A DNA stretch of 64,000 nt, taken from positions 372,001-436,000 of the forward strand of contig CAVTIC010000001.1 in the NCBI GenBank assembly GCA_963734685.1, given 5' to 3'. The DNA is from JAOUEA01 sp963734685 (GTDB lineage: Bacteria > Actinomycetota > UBA4738 > HRBIN12). Below the pieces are notes generated by a model. The model was not told the DNA's origin. It searched no databases and saw only the letters and a list, made by a program, of their open reading frames with translations. This document shows, piece by piece, positions 8,506 through 17,561 of the stretch. The translations under genes were made by a program, and so were the position numbers. Each line of letters starts with the position of its first letter. The first letter of the stretch is position 1.

Positions 8506-10143
8506 ATGACGCTCGACGCGAGCAACGAACGGGCGGTCACCCGGGCAGCCGGCACCGTGCTGCTCACGCTGTGCGCCGGGCAGTTCCTGATGGCGCTCGA
8601 CAGCTCGGTGATGAACGTGTCGATCGCGACGGTGGCCGACGATCTCGACACCACGGTCACCGGCATCCAGAGCGCCATCGTCCTGTACACGCTCGTGATG
8701 GCGATGCTGATGGTCACGGGCGGCAAGATCGGTTCGATCATCGGTCGCAAGCGCGCCTTCATGATCGGGCTCGTGATCTACTGCTCCGGTTCGCTGACCA
8801 CGGCCCTGGCGCCGAACCTCAGGGTGCTGCTCCTCGGGTGGTCGCTCCTCGAGGGGATCGGGGCGGCCCTGATCATGCCGGCGATCGTCGCCCTGGTCGC
8901 CGGGAACTTCCCGCCCGAGGGCCGCCCGCGCGCCTACGGCCTGGTGGGCGCGGCCGGGGCGATCGCGATCGCCGTCGGGCCGCTGATCGGCGGACTCGCG
9001 ACGACCTACGCCTCGTGGCGGTGGGTGTTCGCCGGCGAGGTGGTCATCGGGGCCGGCATCTTCCTCTTCGCCCGCCGGATCGCCGACGCGCCCGTCGAGG
9101 ACCCCCCGCATCTCGACCTGCTGGGCTCGCTGCTCTCGGCGCTGGGCCTGGGCTTGGCGATCCTCGGCGTGCTGCGGTCGTCCGAGTGGGGGTGGCTCCT
9201 GCCCGCGGAAGGGGCGCCCTCGGTGCTCGGCATGTCGCCGGTGTTCTGGTTGATCCTCGGCGGGCTCGTGGCCGATCTGGCTGTTCATGCTGCACATCCG
9301 GCGCCTGGAGGCCGCCGGGGGCGAGCCGCTCGTCACCCCGTCGCTGTTCGGCAACCGTCAGATGACCGGCGGGCTGGTGATGTTCTTCTTCCAGTTCGTG
9401 GTGATGATGGGGCTGTTCTTCGTGATCCCGCTGTACCTGTCGGTCGCGCTCGGGCTCTCGGCGATCGACACGGGCATCAAGATCACGCCGCTGTCGATCA
9501 CGATGCTGCTCGCGGCGGCCGGCATCCCGAGGTTCTTCCCGGCGGTCTCGCCCCGGCGGGTGGTCGAGCTCCGTCTCGTGGCGGCGGTCGCTCGGCATCG
9601 TGGTGCTCTTCAGCGCGATGGACGTCGACGCGAGCGCGGAGATCGTGACCGTGCCGCTGCTGCTGATCGGGCTGGGCATGGGCGGCCTCGCCTCGCAGCT
9701 GGGGAGCGTCACCGTCTCGGCCGTCCCCGACGAGCAGAGCCCCGAGGTCGGCGGCCTCCAGAACACGGCGACCCAGTTCGGCGCGTCGCTCGGCACGGCG
9801 CTCGCCGGCTCGGTCCTGATCGCCGCGCTGACGGCCTCGTTCCTGACCGGGATCGCCGAGAACCCGGACGTGCCGAACGAGGTCGTCTCGCAGGCGAACG
9901 TGCAGCTCGCGAGCGGCGTGCCCTTCGTCTCCGACGCCCAGCTCGAGGACGGCGCTGGAGGACGCGGGGGTCGACGCGACGACCACCCAGGCGGTCCTCG
10001 ACGTGAACGAGCAGGCGCGCCTGGACGGGCTGCGCGCGGCGCTCGCGCTCCTCGCGATCGTCGCGGTGATCGCGCTCTTCTTCACGAAGCGGATCCCGAC
10101 CAAGCAGCCCGGCGCGGTCGCGGCGGCCGATAGCCCCGCATAG
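8506..10143 (+). pseudogene. DHA2-type MFS drug exporter gene with three frameshifts
   Basis: Read across frames this encodes a 14-TM major facilitator of the EmrB/QacA type: QFLMALDSSVMNVSIATVAD in helix 1, GGKIGSIIGRKRAF in loop 2-3 and PLIGGLATTYASWRWVF later. The frame changes near 9270-9290, near 9555-9600 and near 9950, each by the equivalent of one extra base, so the last segment (ending FFTKRIPTKQPG...) is back in the starting frame and stops at 10143. No single reading frame gives a full transporter. Either the gene is decayed or three single-base errors were introduced in sequencing or assembly. A TAGAGT box 7 nt before the ATG suggests it once had a leaderless promoter. Confidence 0.8.
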
Positions 10144-10147
10144 CCAG

Positions 10148-10163
10148 CGGAGCCTGCGCTCCG
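10148..10163. terminator. Short hairpin between convergent mfs remnant and soxB2
   Basis: CGGAGC (10148-10153) pairs with GCTCCG (10158-10163) across a CTGC loop in the 41-bp convergent gap. The stem has only 6 bp and there is no T-run, so its effect is uncertain. Confidence 0.3.
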
Positions 10164-10184
10164 GCTTCCTGCCCGTCGCCTCGA

Positions 10185-11396
10185 CTACCGGTGCGTGCCC
10201 GCGCTCGCCGCGTCGGGCACCATACGATCGGCGCGGAACCGGTCGGGCGCGAACGGTGCGATCAGTGGATCGACCCGGCCGGTCGCGAGCATCTCGGCCA
10301 TCGTCCTCCCGAAGATCGGCGCCCCCTTGAACCCCCAGGTGCCCATGCCCGACATCAGGAAGAAGTTCCGCACCGCTGATTCCCCGAGCAGCGGCGAGGA
10401 ATCGGGCGTCATGTCGCACAAGCCGGTCCATTGGCGCATCAGGCGAGCCTTCGCCATGAACGGCAGCAGCTGGATCGTACGTTTCGCCGCCTCCGCGGCG
10501 AACTCGAACGTCGAGCGCGTCGAGTAGGTGTTATAGGGAAGCGTCTCCGCCCCGACCACGAGCTCACCGCGCGCGGTCTGCTGCGTGTACACGTAGAGGT
10601 CCATCGAGGAGACGAGTCCCCGCAGCACCGGCGTGTATGCCTCGGTCACGAACGCCTGCAACGCCATCGTCTCGATCGGCAGGCGCACGCCCGCCATGCG
10701 TGCGAGCACGCTCGACCATCCCGCGACCGCGCTGACGACGCGCCCCGCAGCGACCGGTCCTCGGTTCGTGACCACCCCGCGGCACTCGCCGTCGACGACG
10801 TCGACACCCGTGACCTCGACGCCCTGGTGGATCTCGACCCCCCGACGGTTCGCCGCGCTCGCGTAGCCCCACACGACCGAATCGTGGCGAGCGAACGCCC
10901 CGGGCGGGTGATAGCTCGCGCCGATCACGGGAAGCTCCCCGCCGGCGGTGAGGTCGACGAGCGGGCAGACCTCGAGCACCTGCTCAGGGGTCAGGATCTC
11001 GGTGTCGACGCCGTACCGGCGGTGCAGCAGCACCTTCTCGCGCTCGACCTGCAGCGTCTCGATGGAGTGGCAGAGGTCGAGGTTGCCCTGCGTGCTGAAC
11101 AAGACGTTGTAGTCGAGCTCCTGCGAGAGCCTGCGGTACATCCCGAGGCTCGTCGTGTACAGGGGCACCGTCTCGGGGGTGTTGTAGGTCGCACGCAGGA
11201 CCTGTGTATTGCGTCCGCTGCCGCCGCTGCCGATGTACGAGCGTTCAAGCACGGCCACGTCCCTGACACCGTGGTACTCGGCGAGGTGGAACGCGAGCGA
11301 GAGTCCATTCACGCCGCCCCCGACGATCACCACGTCGTACCGAGGTTTCAGGTCGCGCTCGGTGAGGAACTCCCGGTGCTTCAGCAGACCGCTCAC
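10185..11396 (-). CDS. Sarcosine oxidase beta-like subunit of the second Sox-type complex
   Basis: 403 residues from GTG 11396, whose GTGA overlaps the stop of the gamma-like gene. It has the Rossmann motif GGGVNG (26-31), the FARHDSVVWGYAS block with H171 at the FMN-linking position of the family, and MGTWGFKGAPIFG near the end. It is clearly divergent from SoxB at 3335 (about 165 residues to the His block in both, but few shared side chains outside the motifs), so it is an old paralogue rather than a recent copy. Last gene of a D-A-G-B order, unlike the B-D-A-G order of canonical sox operons. The substrate is probably another N-methyl or secondary amine, but this is not shown. Confidence 0.83.
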   Translation of the reverse strand: MSGLLKHREFLTERDLKPRYDVVIVGGGVNGLSLAFHLAEYHGVRDVAVLERSYIGSGGSGRNTQVLRATYNTPETVPLYTTSLGMYRRLSQELDYNVLFSTQGNLDLCHSIETLQVEREKVLLHRRYGVDTEILTPEQVLEVCPLVDLTAGGELPVIGASYHPPGAFARHDSVVWGYASAANRRGVEIHQGVEVTGVDVVDGECRGVVTNRGPVAAGRVVSAVAGWSSVLARMAGVRLPIETMALQAFVTEAYTPVLRGLVSSMDLYVYTQQTARGELVVGAETLPYNTYSTRSTFEFAAEAAKRTIQLLPFMAKARLMRQWTGLCDMTPDSSPLLGESAVRNFFLMSGMGTWGFKGAPIFGRTMAEMLATGRVDPLIAPFAPDRFRADRMVPDAASAGTHR

Positions 11397-11818
11397 GCCG
11401 TGAGCACCTCCGCGGCGTCGGCTCGGATGCGTTGCTCGACATGAACTGCGAGCATCGCCGGCACGAGCACCGTGAGCCTGTCGCGCTCCACGATGACCTT
11501 GGCCGCCGCGCGAGCCACCTCTCCCTGCACCCATCCTTCGGCGGGCAGCTCGAGCTCGGAGAGTCGGGCGAACGCGTCGCGAACACCGTCGCCTTCGAGC
11601 ACGAATCCTGCCCACCCGTCGGAGACGTCGTCGACGATCGCCGTCGGCTCCGCGACCGCGGCCCGCACGGCACCTGTATCGGCGGCCCCGATGATGAGGA
11701 CCTCCCGTGGGGCGACGCGAAGGAGCGCAGCGCCCGCCGGGGACTCGAGGCGATCGCAGGCTTCCGGTCCGGCGAGCACCGCCACGACGCCGGGAGTGGT
11801 CATACGGAGCTCAGCCAC
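11393..11818 (-). CDS. Short sarcosine oxidase gamma-like subunit
   Basis: 141 residues from GTG 11818, which overlaps the upstream alpha-like gene by 8 bp and has a GGAAGGGGGG tract upstream. ATG 11803 is an alternative. Similarity to SoxG is weak but consistent: APREVLIIGAADTG corresponds to the 'GPDEWL' strand and VLVPAMLAVHVEQRI to the C-terminal strand-helix. It is about 45 residues shorter than the SoxG at 7893. Its position between alpha-like and beta-like genes supports the call. Confidence 0.65.
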   Translation of the reverse strand: MAELRMTTPGVVAVLAGPEACDRLESPAGAALLRVAPREVLIIGAADTGAVRAAVAEPTAIVDDVSDGWAGFVLEGDGVRDAFARLSELELPAEGWVQGEVARAAAKVIVERDRLTVLVPAMLAVHVEQRIRADAAEVLTA

Positions 11819-14405
11819 GCATCCGCCCCCCTTCCGGGTCGTAGAAGGGGGTCGGCACCACGGTCGCGACCGCGCCCGACCCCGTCCGGAGCCGCTCAGG
11901 GAAGCCGTCGTCGACCGCCCGGATCCATCCGAGGCCGATCGGGCGGTCGAGCGCGATCGAGCGCTCCGCCGAGGTCACGCGCCCCACGACCGCACCGGCC
12001 ACGATGAGCGGCTCCCCTCGCAGATCGGCGATGTCGGCCGCACCGCCGGTGAACTCGAACCCCACGTGCCGGCGGGAGATCGGAAGTTCGTCCATGCGCT
12101 CCAGGGCACGCTTGCCCACGAACCATGGCTTCGTCATGTCGACCGCCCGCGTCATCCCGAGCTTCTCCGGCGTGTCGTCGGGCATCGTGTCCTGCCCGAG
12201 ATAGATGTGGCCCTTCTCCAGCCGCAACAGCTCGAGAGCATCGAGACCGTGCGGGCGAAGGTCCCACCGACGGCCCGCCTCGGCGAGCGCGGCCCACAGC
12301 TCGGGCCCGCGCCGCCGAGGATGATGCAGCTCGAAAGCGAGCTCGCCCACGAAGCCCGCACGGATCGCGCGACACGGGACGCCGGCCACCGTGATGTCTG
12401 CGAACCCCGGATACGGCACGGCGTCCGCGTCGATCTGGTCGTCGGTGAGTTCCTCGAGCAGCTCGCGCGCGCGCGGACCGGCGACGTTGATCGCGCCCCA
12501 CTGCGCGGTGCGGTCGAGCACGTGGACGTCGAGCTCGAAGCGGTCGATGAAGTTCCGCAGGCGAGCGTCGGTGCGGCCGGCGCCGCCCGAGGTCGAGTTG
12601 AGGTACCACTCGCCGTCACCGACGCGCCCGAGCAGCCCGTCATCCATCACGTAGCCGGCCTCGTCGAGCGTGAGCACGTACCGGGTGCGCCCGGATCCCA
12701 GGTCGCCGGTACGACAGGGGAAGAGCCGGTCCACCAGCTCGTCGGCGTCGGGCCCCGCGATCGTGAACTTCCCGAGGGTGCCCACGTCCATCAGACTGAC
12801 GCGTTCGCGCACCGCGCGGTACTCCTCGCGCCAGTCGCCGTACGAGAATGGCCGCATCCACCCGCCGGACCGATCGAGGCGTGCGCCGGACGCGACGTGC
12901 AGGTCGTGCAGCGACGTGCGCTTGTCGACGATCTCGTGCACCCCGGCGGCGAGCGTCTCGAGCGTGACCGGCCGCGTCGGCGGGCGCGCGGTCGTGCGCG
13001 GCCTTACCGAAGCCGGGGTGTCGCCCACGCGGACGGCATCGCCACGCGACCCCGCGAAGCACGAGAGCGCCCGGCTGCACATCGCGCCCTGGCAGGGGCC
13101 CATCGTCGTGGTCGTGTAGCGCTTCAGGATCTCGGCGTTCCGGAAACCCTCGTGCCACGCTTGCTCGAGGTCGTCCATCGAGACGTCCTCGCACAGGCAC
13201 ACGGTGCCATCGCCGTCACACGGTCCCGCCTCAGCGTGCCTCGCCGCATCACCGACCACCGTCACAGGCTCGCCGGACACGGCCATGCGCGCGAGGCCGT
13301 CACGAGGCGAGAGACCGAGCGAGAGCACGAGCAAGTCACAGTCGAACCGCTTGCCCCGGCCGTCGCGGCGGAGCACCACCGAGCGGAGCGACGAGCCTCC
13401 ACGACCTTCGTGCACCTCACCGTCGACCACGACCTCGCCGACGGCGGAGCCGGGGAGCCGGCTCGCCAGCGCCGACGAGACCGCCGTGGCCGCCACCTCG
13501 ACACCGCCGTCGAGCAGGGACCGCAGGTGCTGGAGCCCTTCCTCGGTGCGCACGACCACGACCGCTCGCTCGCCGGGACGCACGCCGTGCACGCCGGCGA
13601 GGGCGGCAGCCGCCCGCCCGAGCATCACACCGGGCAGATCGTTCCCAGGGAACACCCCGTGCTCCTCGACGGCCCCGGTCGCAACGATCACTCGTGACGG
13701 ATGCACGTGCACGAGCTCACCATCGCCGGCGAGCGGTACGTGCAGACCCTCGTACACACCGAGGGCGACGTGGTCCTCGACCACGTTCACCCCATCGAGC
13801 GCGCGCACCTCGGCGTCGAGCGCGAGGAGGCGATCGAGCGTGGCCCCGGGGGCGATCGCGTGGCCGATCCGCGCTTCGTCGCACACGAGCACCGAGCCAT
13901 CCGCCGCCGCGTCACGCGCAGCTTCCAGGCCGGCGATGCCGGCCCCGATCACGAGGGTCTCGACGTGCACGTGACGGACGACCTGCCTCTCTGCAGCCGT
14001 GGTGCGGGGCAGGGCACCGAGGCCCGAGGCGCGACGGATCACCCGCTCGGCGACCGGCCACGCGAACCTCGGCGTGATGAACGTCTTGTAGTAGAAGCCG
14101 ACCGGCATCACGCGGTGCAGCGAGTCGGTCACGTGCAACAGGTCGCGTTCGGCGCTGGGCCATCCACCCGCTCGTTCGACCCGCATGCCGTCGCCGCACG
14201 TGGTCGTGCACGTGTGCACCGCCGGCTTCCCGTCGACGGTCATCAGGCAGTTCGGGCAATCACCGGTGCCACAGTAGAGACCCCGTCGGCGGTGGTACTT
14301 CAGCGAGCGCGAGAACGTGCGCACGCCGTCGCGGTACAACGCCGATGCGACGGTGTCCCCGGGCTCGAACGGCACGGCGCGACCCTCGAACTCGAAGGAG
14401 CCCAT
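11811..14405 (-). CDS. Sox alpha-like oxidoreductase with two [2Fe-2S] motifs and a GcvT domain
   Basis: 864 residues. The N-terminal Fer2-type domain keeps cluster cysteines C45, C50 and C53 (YCGTGDCPNC) with C66 or C70 as a fourth. VIGAGIAGLEAA (about 153) begins the dinucleotide domain. At about 402-442 a BFD-like cluster loop (CLCEDV ... MGPCQGAMC) is present. The GcvT-type domain follows from about 505. Canonical SoxA, including the one at 5207, lacks both sets of cysteines. In sequence logic this protein resembles the alpha subunits of HcnB/opine/proline dehydrogenase-type enzymes with a SoxA C-terminus, and might pass electrons to a carrier rather than O2. The neighbouring delta-, gamma- and beta-like genes make it part of one complex. 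Confidence 0.85.
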   Translation of the reverse strand: MGSFEFEGRAVPFEPGDTVASALYRDGVRTFSRSLKYHRRRGLYCGTGDCPNCLMTVDGKPAVHTCTTTCGDGMRVERAGGWPSAERDLLHVTDSLHRVMPVGFYYKTFITPRFAWPVAERVIRRASGLGALPRTTAAERQVVRHVHVETLVIGAGIAGLEAARDAAADGSVLVCDEARIGHAIAPGATLDRLLALDAEVRALDGVNVVEDHVALGVYEGLHVPLAGDGELVHVHPSRVIVATGAVEEHGVFPGNDLPGVMLGRAAAALAGVHGVRPGERAVVVVRTEEGLQHLRSLLDGGVEVAATAVSSALASRLPGSAVGEVVVDGEVHEGRGGSSLRSVVLRRDGRGKRFDCDLLVLSLGLSPRDGLARMAVSGEPVTVVGDAARHAEAGPCDGDGTVCLCEDVSMDDLEQAWHEGFRNAEILKRYTTTTMGPCQGAMCSRALSCFAGSRGDAVRVGDTPASVRPRTTARPPTRPVTLETLAAGVHEIVDKRTSLHDLHVASGARLDRSGGWMRPFSYGDWREEYRAVRERVSLMDVGTLGKFTIAGPDADELVDRLFPCRTGDLGSGRTRYVLTLDEAGYVMDDGLLGRVGDGEWYLNSTSGGAGRTDARLRNFIDRFELDVHVLDRTAQWGAINVAGPRARELLEELTDDQIDADAVPYPGFADITVAGVPCRAIRAGFVGELAFELHHPRRRGPELWAALAEAGRRWDLRPHGLDALELLRLEKGHIYLGQDTMPDDTPEKLGMTRAVDMTKPWFVGKRALERMDELPISRRHVGFEFTGGAADIADLRGEPLIVAGAVVGRVTSAERSIALDRPIGLGWIRAVDDGFPERLRTGSGAVATVVPTPFYDPEGGRMRG

Positions 14406-14408
14406 AGC

Positions 14409-14690
14409 TCAGGGTTCCTCGTCCGCGAGCATGCCGCACTCTTCCTCGTCCGCGAGCGTGCCGCGCTCGACCTCGTTCGTGCGGGTGTCGCGTGTGACCG
14501 TCGTCCAGGTGCGGCACCCCATCGCGTGGAACCACCGCTCCCGCTGCGGACCCTCGGGATTCTCGGGCAGGTACACGCGCGCGAAGTCGGCGTCGGCGTC
14601 GGGGGCATCGAGCTCGCGCCACTCCCCGCCGAACGTGAACTCGGTGAACGGCCGCGGGCCGCAGTGCGGGCACGGGAGCTCGATCGCCAT
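14409..14690 (-). CDS. Sarcosine oxidase delta-like subunit with duplicated C-terminal 9-mer
   Basis: 93 residues. Zinc ligands C7 and C10 (CPHCG), H55 and C59 (FHAMGC) are conserved. The C-terminus carries a tandem repeat of nine residues (ERGTLADEE, then ECGMLADEE), produced by a 27-bp duplication, which makes the tail acidic. The gene lies 3 bp before the alpha-like gene and 8 bp after the PYROXD2-like gene, so all five minus-strand genes from 16312 to 10185 look co-transcribed. Confidence 0.87.
   Translation of the reverse strand: MAIELPCPHCGPRPFTEFTFGGEWRELDAPDADADFARVYLPENPEGPQRERWFHAMGCRTWTTVTRDTRTNEVERGTLADEEECGMLADEEP
14415..14468. repeat. 27-bp tandem duplication inside the delta-like gene
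   Basis: Units 14415-14441 and 14442-14468 differ at two of 27 positions. Being in frame, the duplication adds nine residues to the protein tail. Confidence 0.85.
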
Positions 14691-14698
14691 CCGATCCC

Positions 14699-16312
14699 CT
14701 ACCCCACGCGCTTCTTCAGGTCGCGCAGCACCCGATGTGCGGCCACGAAGCCCGGCGCGCCGGTCACGCCGCCGCCAGGGTGCACCCCCGCGCCGCAGAG
14801 GTACAGACCCCCGACCGGCGTCGAGTAGCCGGACCACCCGGGCAGCGGTCGCATGAAGAACAGCTGCTCGATGTTCAGGTCGCCGTGGAAGATGTTCCCC
14901 TCGGTGAGCCCGTACGTTCGCTCGAGGTCGAGCGGCGTCACCGTGTAGCTCGCCTCGACCGCATCCGGCACGTTCGGCGCGTACCGGGCGATGCGCTCGA
15001 TCACCTTGTCGGTGAGGTCCTGCTTCCGGTCGTCCCATGTTCCCTCGCGCAGTTCGAACGGCACGTATTGCACGAAGCACGTCATCACGTGCCGGCCGGG
15101 GGCGACCGCCTGGTCGACGAGCGTGTCGTCGACGTTGGACGCCGTCACGCAGTCCACCCACAGTTCGCCGGGCACCTCGCCCCACTGGTGCTGGTCGTAG
15201 CTGCGCTGCGCCCCTTCCAGGGTCGGCACGAGTGTCGCGAGCGACCGCTGGTTCGGGCTCGCACCCTCGGGCATGCCGTTCCAGACCGGCTCTTCACGCA
15301 GGGCGAGGTTCACCTTCGCGCACGGGCCGGCCATCTTGATCGCGGCCACGTCCTCGCGGAAGTCTCCCGGCAGGTCGCCCTCGTCGAGCATGCCGAGGAA
15401 CGTGCGCTTCGGGTCGGCGTTCGAGACGACGACTCGCGATACGAGCTCGGTGTCGTCGTCGAGCACCACGCCCGTCGCGCGACCGTCGCGGGTCGCGATG
15501 CGGGCCACGTTCGCGCTCGTGCGGATCTCGGCGCCGGCCTCGGTCGCAGCCGCGGCCATCGCCTGCGTGATCGATCCCATCCCCCCGATCACATGGCCGT
15601 TGAAGCCCTGCACCTCGTGCTCGCCACCCGAGAGCATGTGGAACATCAAGCCGATCGCCGTGCCCGGCCGGTACGGCGGTGCGTGCATGCCGTACACGTT
15701 GTTCGCGAGGTAGAGGCGCTTCACCTCGTCGCTCTCGAACCACCGGTCGACGAACTCGCCGAGCGAACCGGTCGTGAAGCGCACGAGGTCGGTGAGCTCG
15801 TCGCCACCGAGCCCTTTCAGGCGCGTGTAAGCGCGCCTGCCCTCCTTCACCTTGCCCCAGCCGGTGGCGTAGAGGTCGGGCGGCTCCTCCAAGAAGAACC
15901 CCTGCAGGTGCCGGGCCAAGCGGTGCAACCGGTGTGTCACGTCGACGAACGTCGTCGCGTCCTTCGGCGAGAAGCGCGCGATCTCGGCGGCGGTGCGCTC
16001 GTCCTCAGCCCACCACGGGAGTACACGGCCGCCCTCGAGCGCGACCTGCAGCGCCGGTTCGCACGGCACCATACGAAGCCCGTGCGCACCGAGCTGCATG
16101 TCCCTGATGATCTCGGGCCGCAGCATCGAGGCGATGTACGACGTGGTCGAGGCCCTGACCCCAGGCATGATCTCCTCGGTCACGCAGGCGCCGCCGACCA
16201 CCTCGCGGCGCTCGAGCACGACGGTCCTCAGGCCGGCCCGGGCGAAGTAGAAGGCCGCGGTCAGACCGTTGTGCCCCCCGCCTACCACGACGACGTCGTA
16301 CCGCTGCTCCAC
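14699..16312 (-). CDS. PYROXD2/CrtI-like NAD(P)/FAD-dependent oxidoreductase
   Basis: 537 residues from GTG 16312. The FAD motif is VVVGGGHNGLTAAFYFARAG (about 7-26), followed by LERREVVGGACVTEE and STTSYIASMLRPEIIRDM, which match the PYROXD2 branch of the phytoene-desaturase-like superfamily. The C-terminal GVHPGGGVTGAPGFVAA is the second FAD-contact loop. A carotenoid role is unlikely because no crt genes are near; co-transcription with the second Sox-like set suggests an oxidoreductase acting on the same, unidentified, compound or its product. The reading frame continues upstream of 16312 without a stop, but that part overlaps the protease gene and is not protein-like. Confidence 0.82.
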   Translation of the reverse strand: MEQRYDVVVVGGGHNGLTAAFYFARAGLRTVVLERREVVGGACVTEEIMPGVRASTTSYIASMLRPEIIRDMQLGAHGLRMVPCEPALQVALEGGRVLPWWAEDERTAAEIARFSPKDATTFVDVTHRLHRLARHLQGFFLEEPPDLYATGWGKVKEGRRAYTRLKGLGGDELTDLVRFTTGSLGEFVDRWFESDEVKRLYLANNVYGMHAPPYRPGTAIGLMFHMLSGGEHEVQGFNGHVIGGMGSITQAMAAAATEAGAEIRTSANVARIATRDGRATGVVLDDDTELVSRVVVSNADPKRTFLGMLDEGDLPGDFREDVAAIKMAGPCAKVNLALREEPVWNGMPEGASPNQRSLATLVPTLEGAQRSYDQHQWGEVPGELWVDCVTASNVDDTLVDQAVAPGRHVMTCFVQYVPFELREGTWDDRKQDLTDKVIERIARYAPNVPDAVEASYTVTPLDLERTYGLTEGNIFHGDLNIEQLFFMRPLPGWSGYSTPVGGLYLCGAGVHPGGGVTGAPGFVAAHRVLRDLKKRVG

Positions 16313-16407
16313 GAGATGACCCCGTTCACCTTCCGAGGAAGCGCAGTCTGGCACGGGCAACGAGCTCGGACACGCGAGGAACGTGACCCGAGGTTGCCGG
16401 TCCGGGA

Positions 16408-17430
16408 TCAGCCCGGTTCCGTGAGCCAGCCGCTGTCGGAGGTGTTCCAGGCCGAGGCGAGGTAGCTGCCGGGATCGGGCTGCACCTCGTAGTAATCGCC
16501 GCCCTCGCAGTCGAATGGGTACTGACCGCTGGGCATCGCGGCGCAGATCGCCTGCATCGACCCGCCACCGGTGAAGTGCGGACCGCCGTCCGGGTAGCAC
16601 ATCACGTCGCTCGACGTGTAGCAGTGGCCCGCGCCCGAGGTGTGCGGGGCGGAGTCCTGCACGGCACCGAGCGTGTGCCCCACCTCGTGCAGGAACACGT
16701 ATGCCCCGGAGAACGTCGAGCCCCCGATCTCCACCATCGCGAACCTCGGGCCGTACATCACCAGGTTGTTCAGGTTGGTCGCCGGGTCGGCCCGGTCGTC
16801 GCCGTACAGCATCGCCTGCCCTGCGGGGCCGTAGCAGCACTCGATGTTGTCGACGAACACCACGTACGTGAACCGTGGGGTGTCGATGTCGTCGTCGCCC
16901 AGCCCGTTCGCGACGCGCTGGACCAGCGAGCCGATGACGTCCTGGAACGTGAACACGCCGTCGGTGCCGATCGGCAGCAACGCGAGGGCCGACACCGTCA
17001 CCCCGCGGTCCTCCTTGCAGTACATGCGCAGGTGCTGGCCCGCGACCCCCGGCGTCTGCGCGTCGAGGTTCGCATCTGCCATCGCGACCGACCCCCTGAT
17101 CCAGGCACGGAACGCCGACGCGCGGGACTCGGTGCCGGCCGGATACCCGTAGAACACACGGACCCGGCGCCCACCCCGGCCGTTCGCGACGCACATCTGT
17201 TTCGAGGGGGACCCAGCCGGGAGCGGGGCCCTCGTCGCGATCCGCTCGACGTCCGGAGGCACCATGTCGCCACCGTGCGTGCAACCGTGGCCTGCACGCA
17301 CGAGGCCGTCGCCGCACGCGACCCGCCGGAGGTGGAACGATGCGGTAGAGCCCATGCGTGCCCCCGCGGTCGGCACGAGCGCCAGCAGGAGCGCGCATAC
17401 GAGCAGCGACGAACCGATCACTCGCCTCAC
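16408..17430 (-). CDS. Secreted metzincin-like zinc protease with Asp as third ligand
   Basis: 340 residues with a Sec signal peptide (about 1-24, basic MRR then LLVCALLLALVPTAGA). The zinc motif is HEVGHTLGAVQD at 248-259, i.e. HExxHxxGxxD; an Asp third ligand is known in snapalysins (M7), whereas most metzincins have His. A downstream SSDVMCYPDGG supplies the Met-turn. Many cysteines (about ten) suggest disulfides in an exported protein. The flanking sequence does not closely resemble a named family to me, so the subfamily is open. It stands alone, divergent from the Rieske gene. Confidence 0.7.
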   Translation of the reverse strand: MRRVIGSSLLVCALLLALVPTAGARMGSTASFHLRRVACGDGLVRAGHGCTHGGDMVPPDVERIATRAPLPAGSPSKQMCVANGRGGRRVRVFYGYPAGTESRASAFRAWIRGSVAMADANLDAQTPGVAGQHLRMYCKEDRGVTVSALALLPIGTDGVFTFQDVIGSLVQRVANGLGDDDIDTPRFTYVVFVDNIECCYGPAGQAMLYGDDRADPATNLNNLVMYGPRFAMVEIGGSTFSGAYVFLHEVGHTLGAVQDSAPHTSGAGHCYTSSDVMCYPDGGPHFTGGGSMQAICAAMPSGQYPFDCEGGDYYEVQPDPGSYLASAWNTSDSGWLTEPG

Positions 17431-17561
17431 CCGTGAGGTGTCGGTCCGCAGCCCGGCGCATCTTGAGACGTCCCGAACGTCGTACGAGGCTGTCGCGCGG
17501 TCCCTGCGCTACCCTCGACCTCCTGGAGGGCGGCCTGGGCGCCCGGCGTGGGAGGTCCGTG

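Noticed and set aside
14699..16312. Carotenoid biosynthesis (CrtI) gene
   Set aside because: The fold is shared but the sequence words match the PYROXD2 branch and no crtB/crtE-type gene lies nearby.
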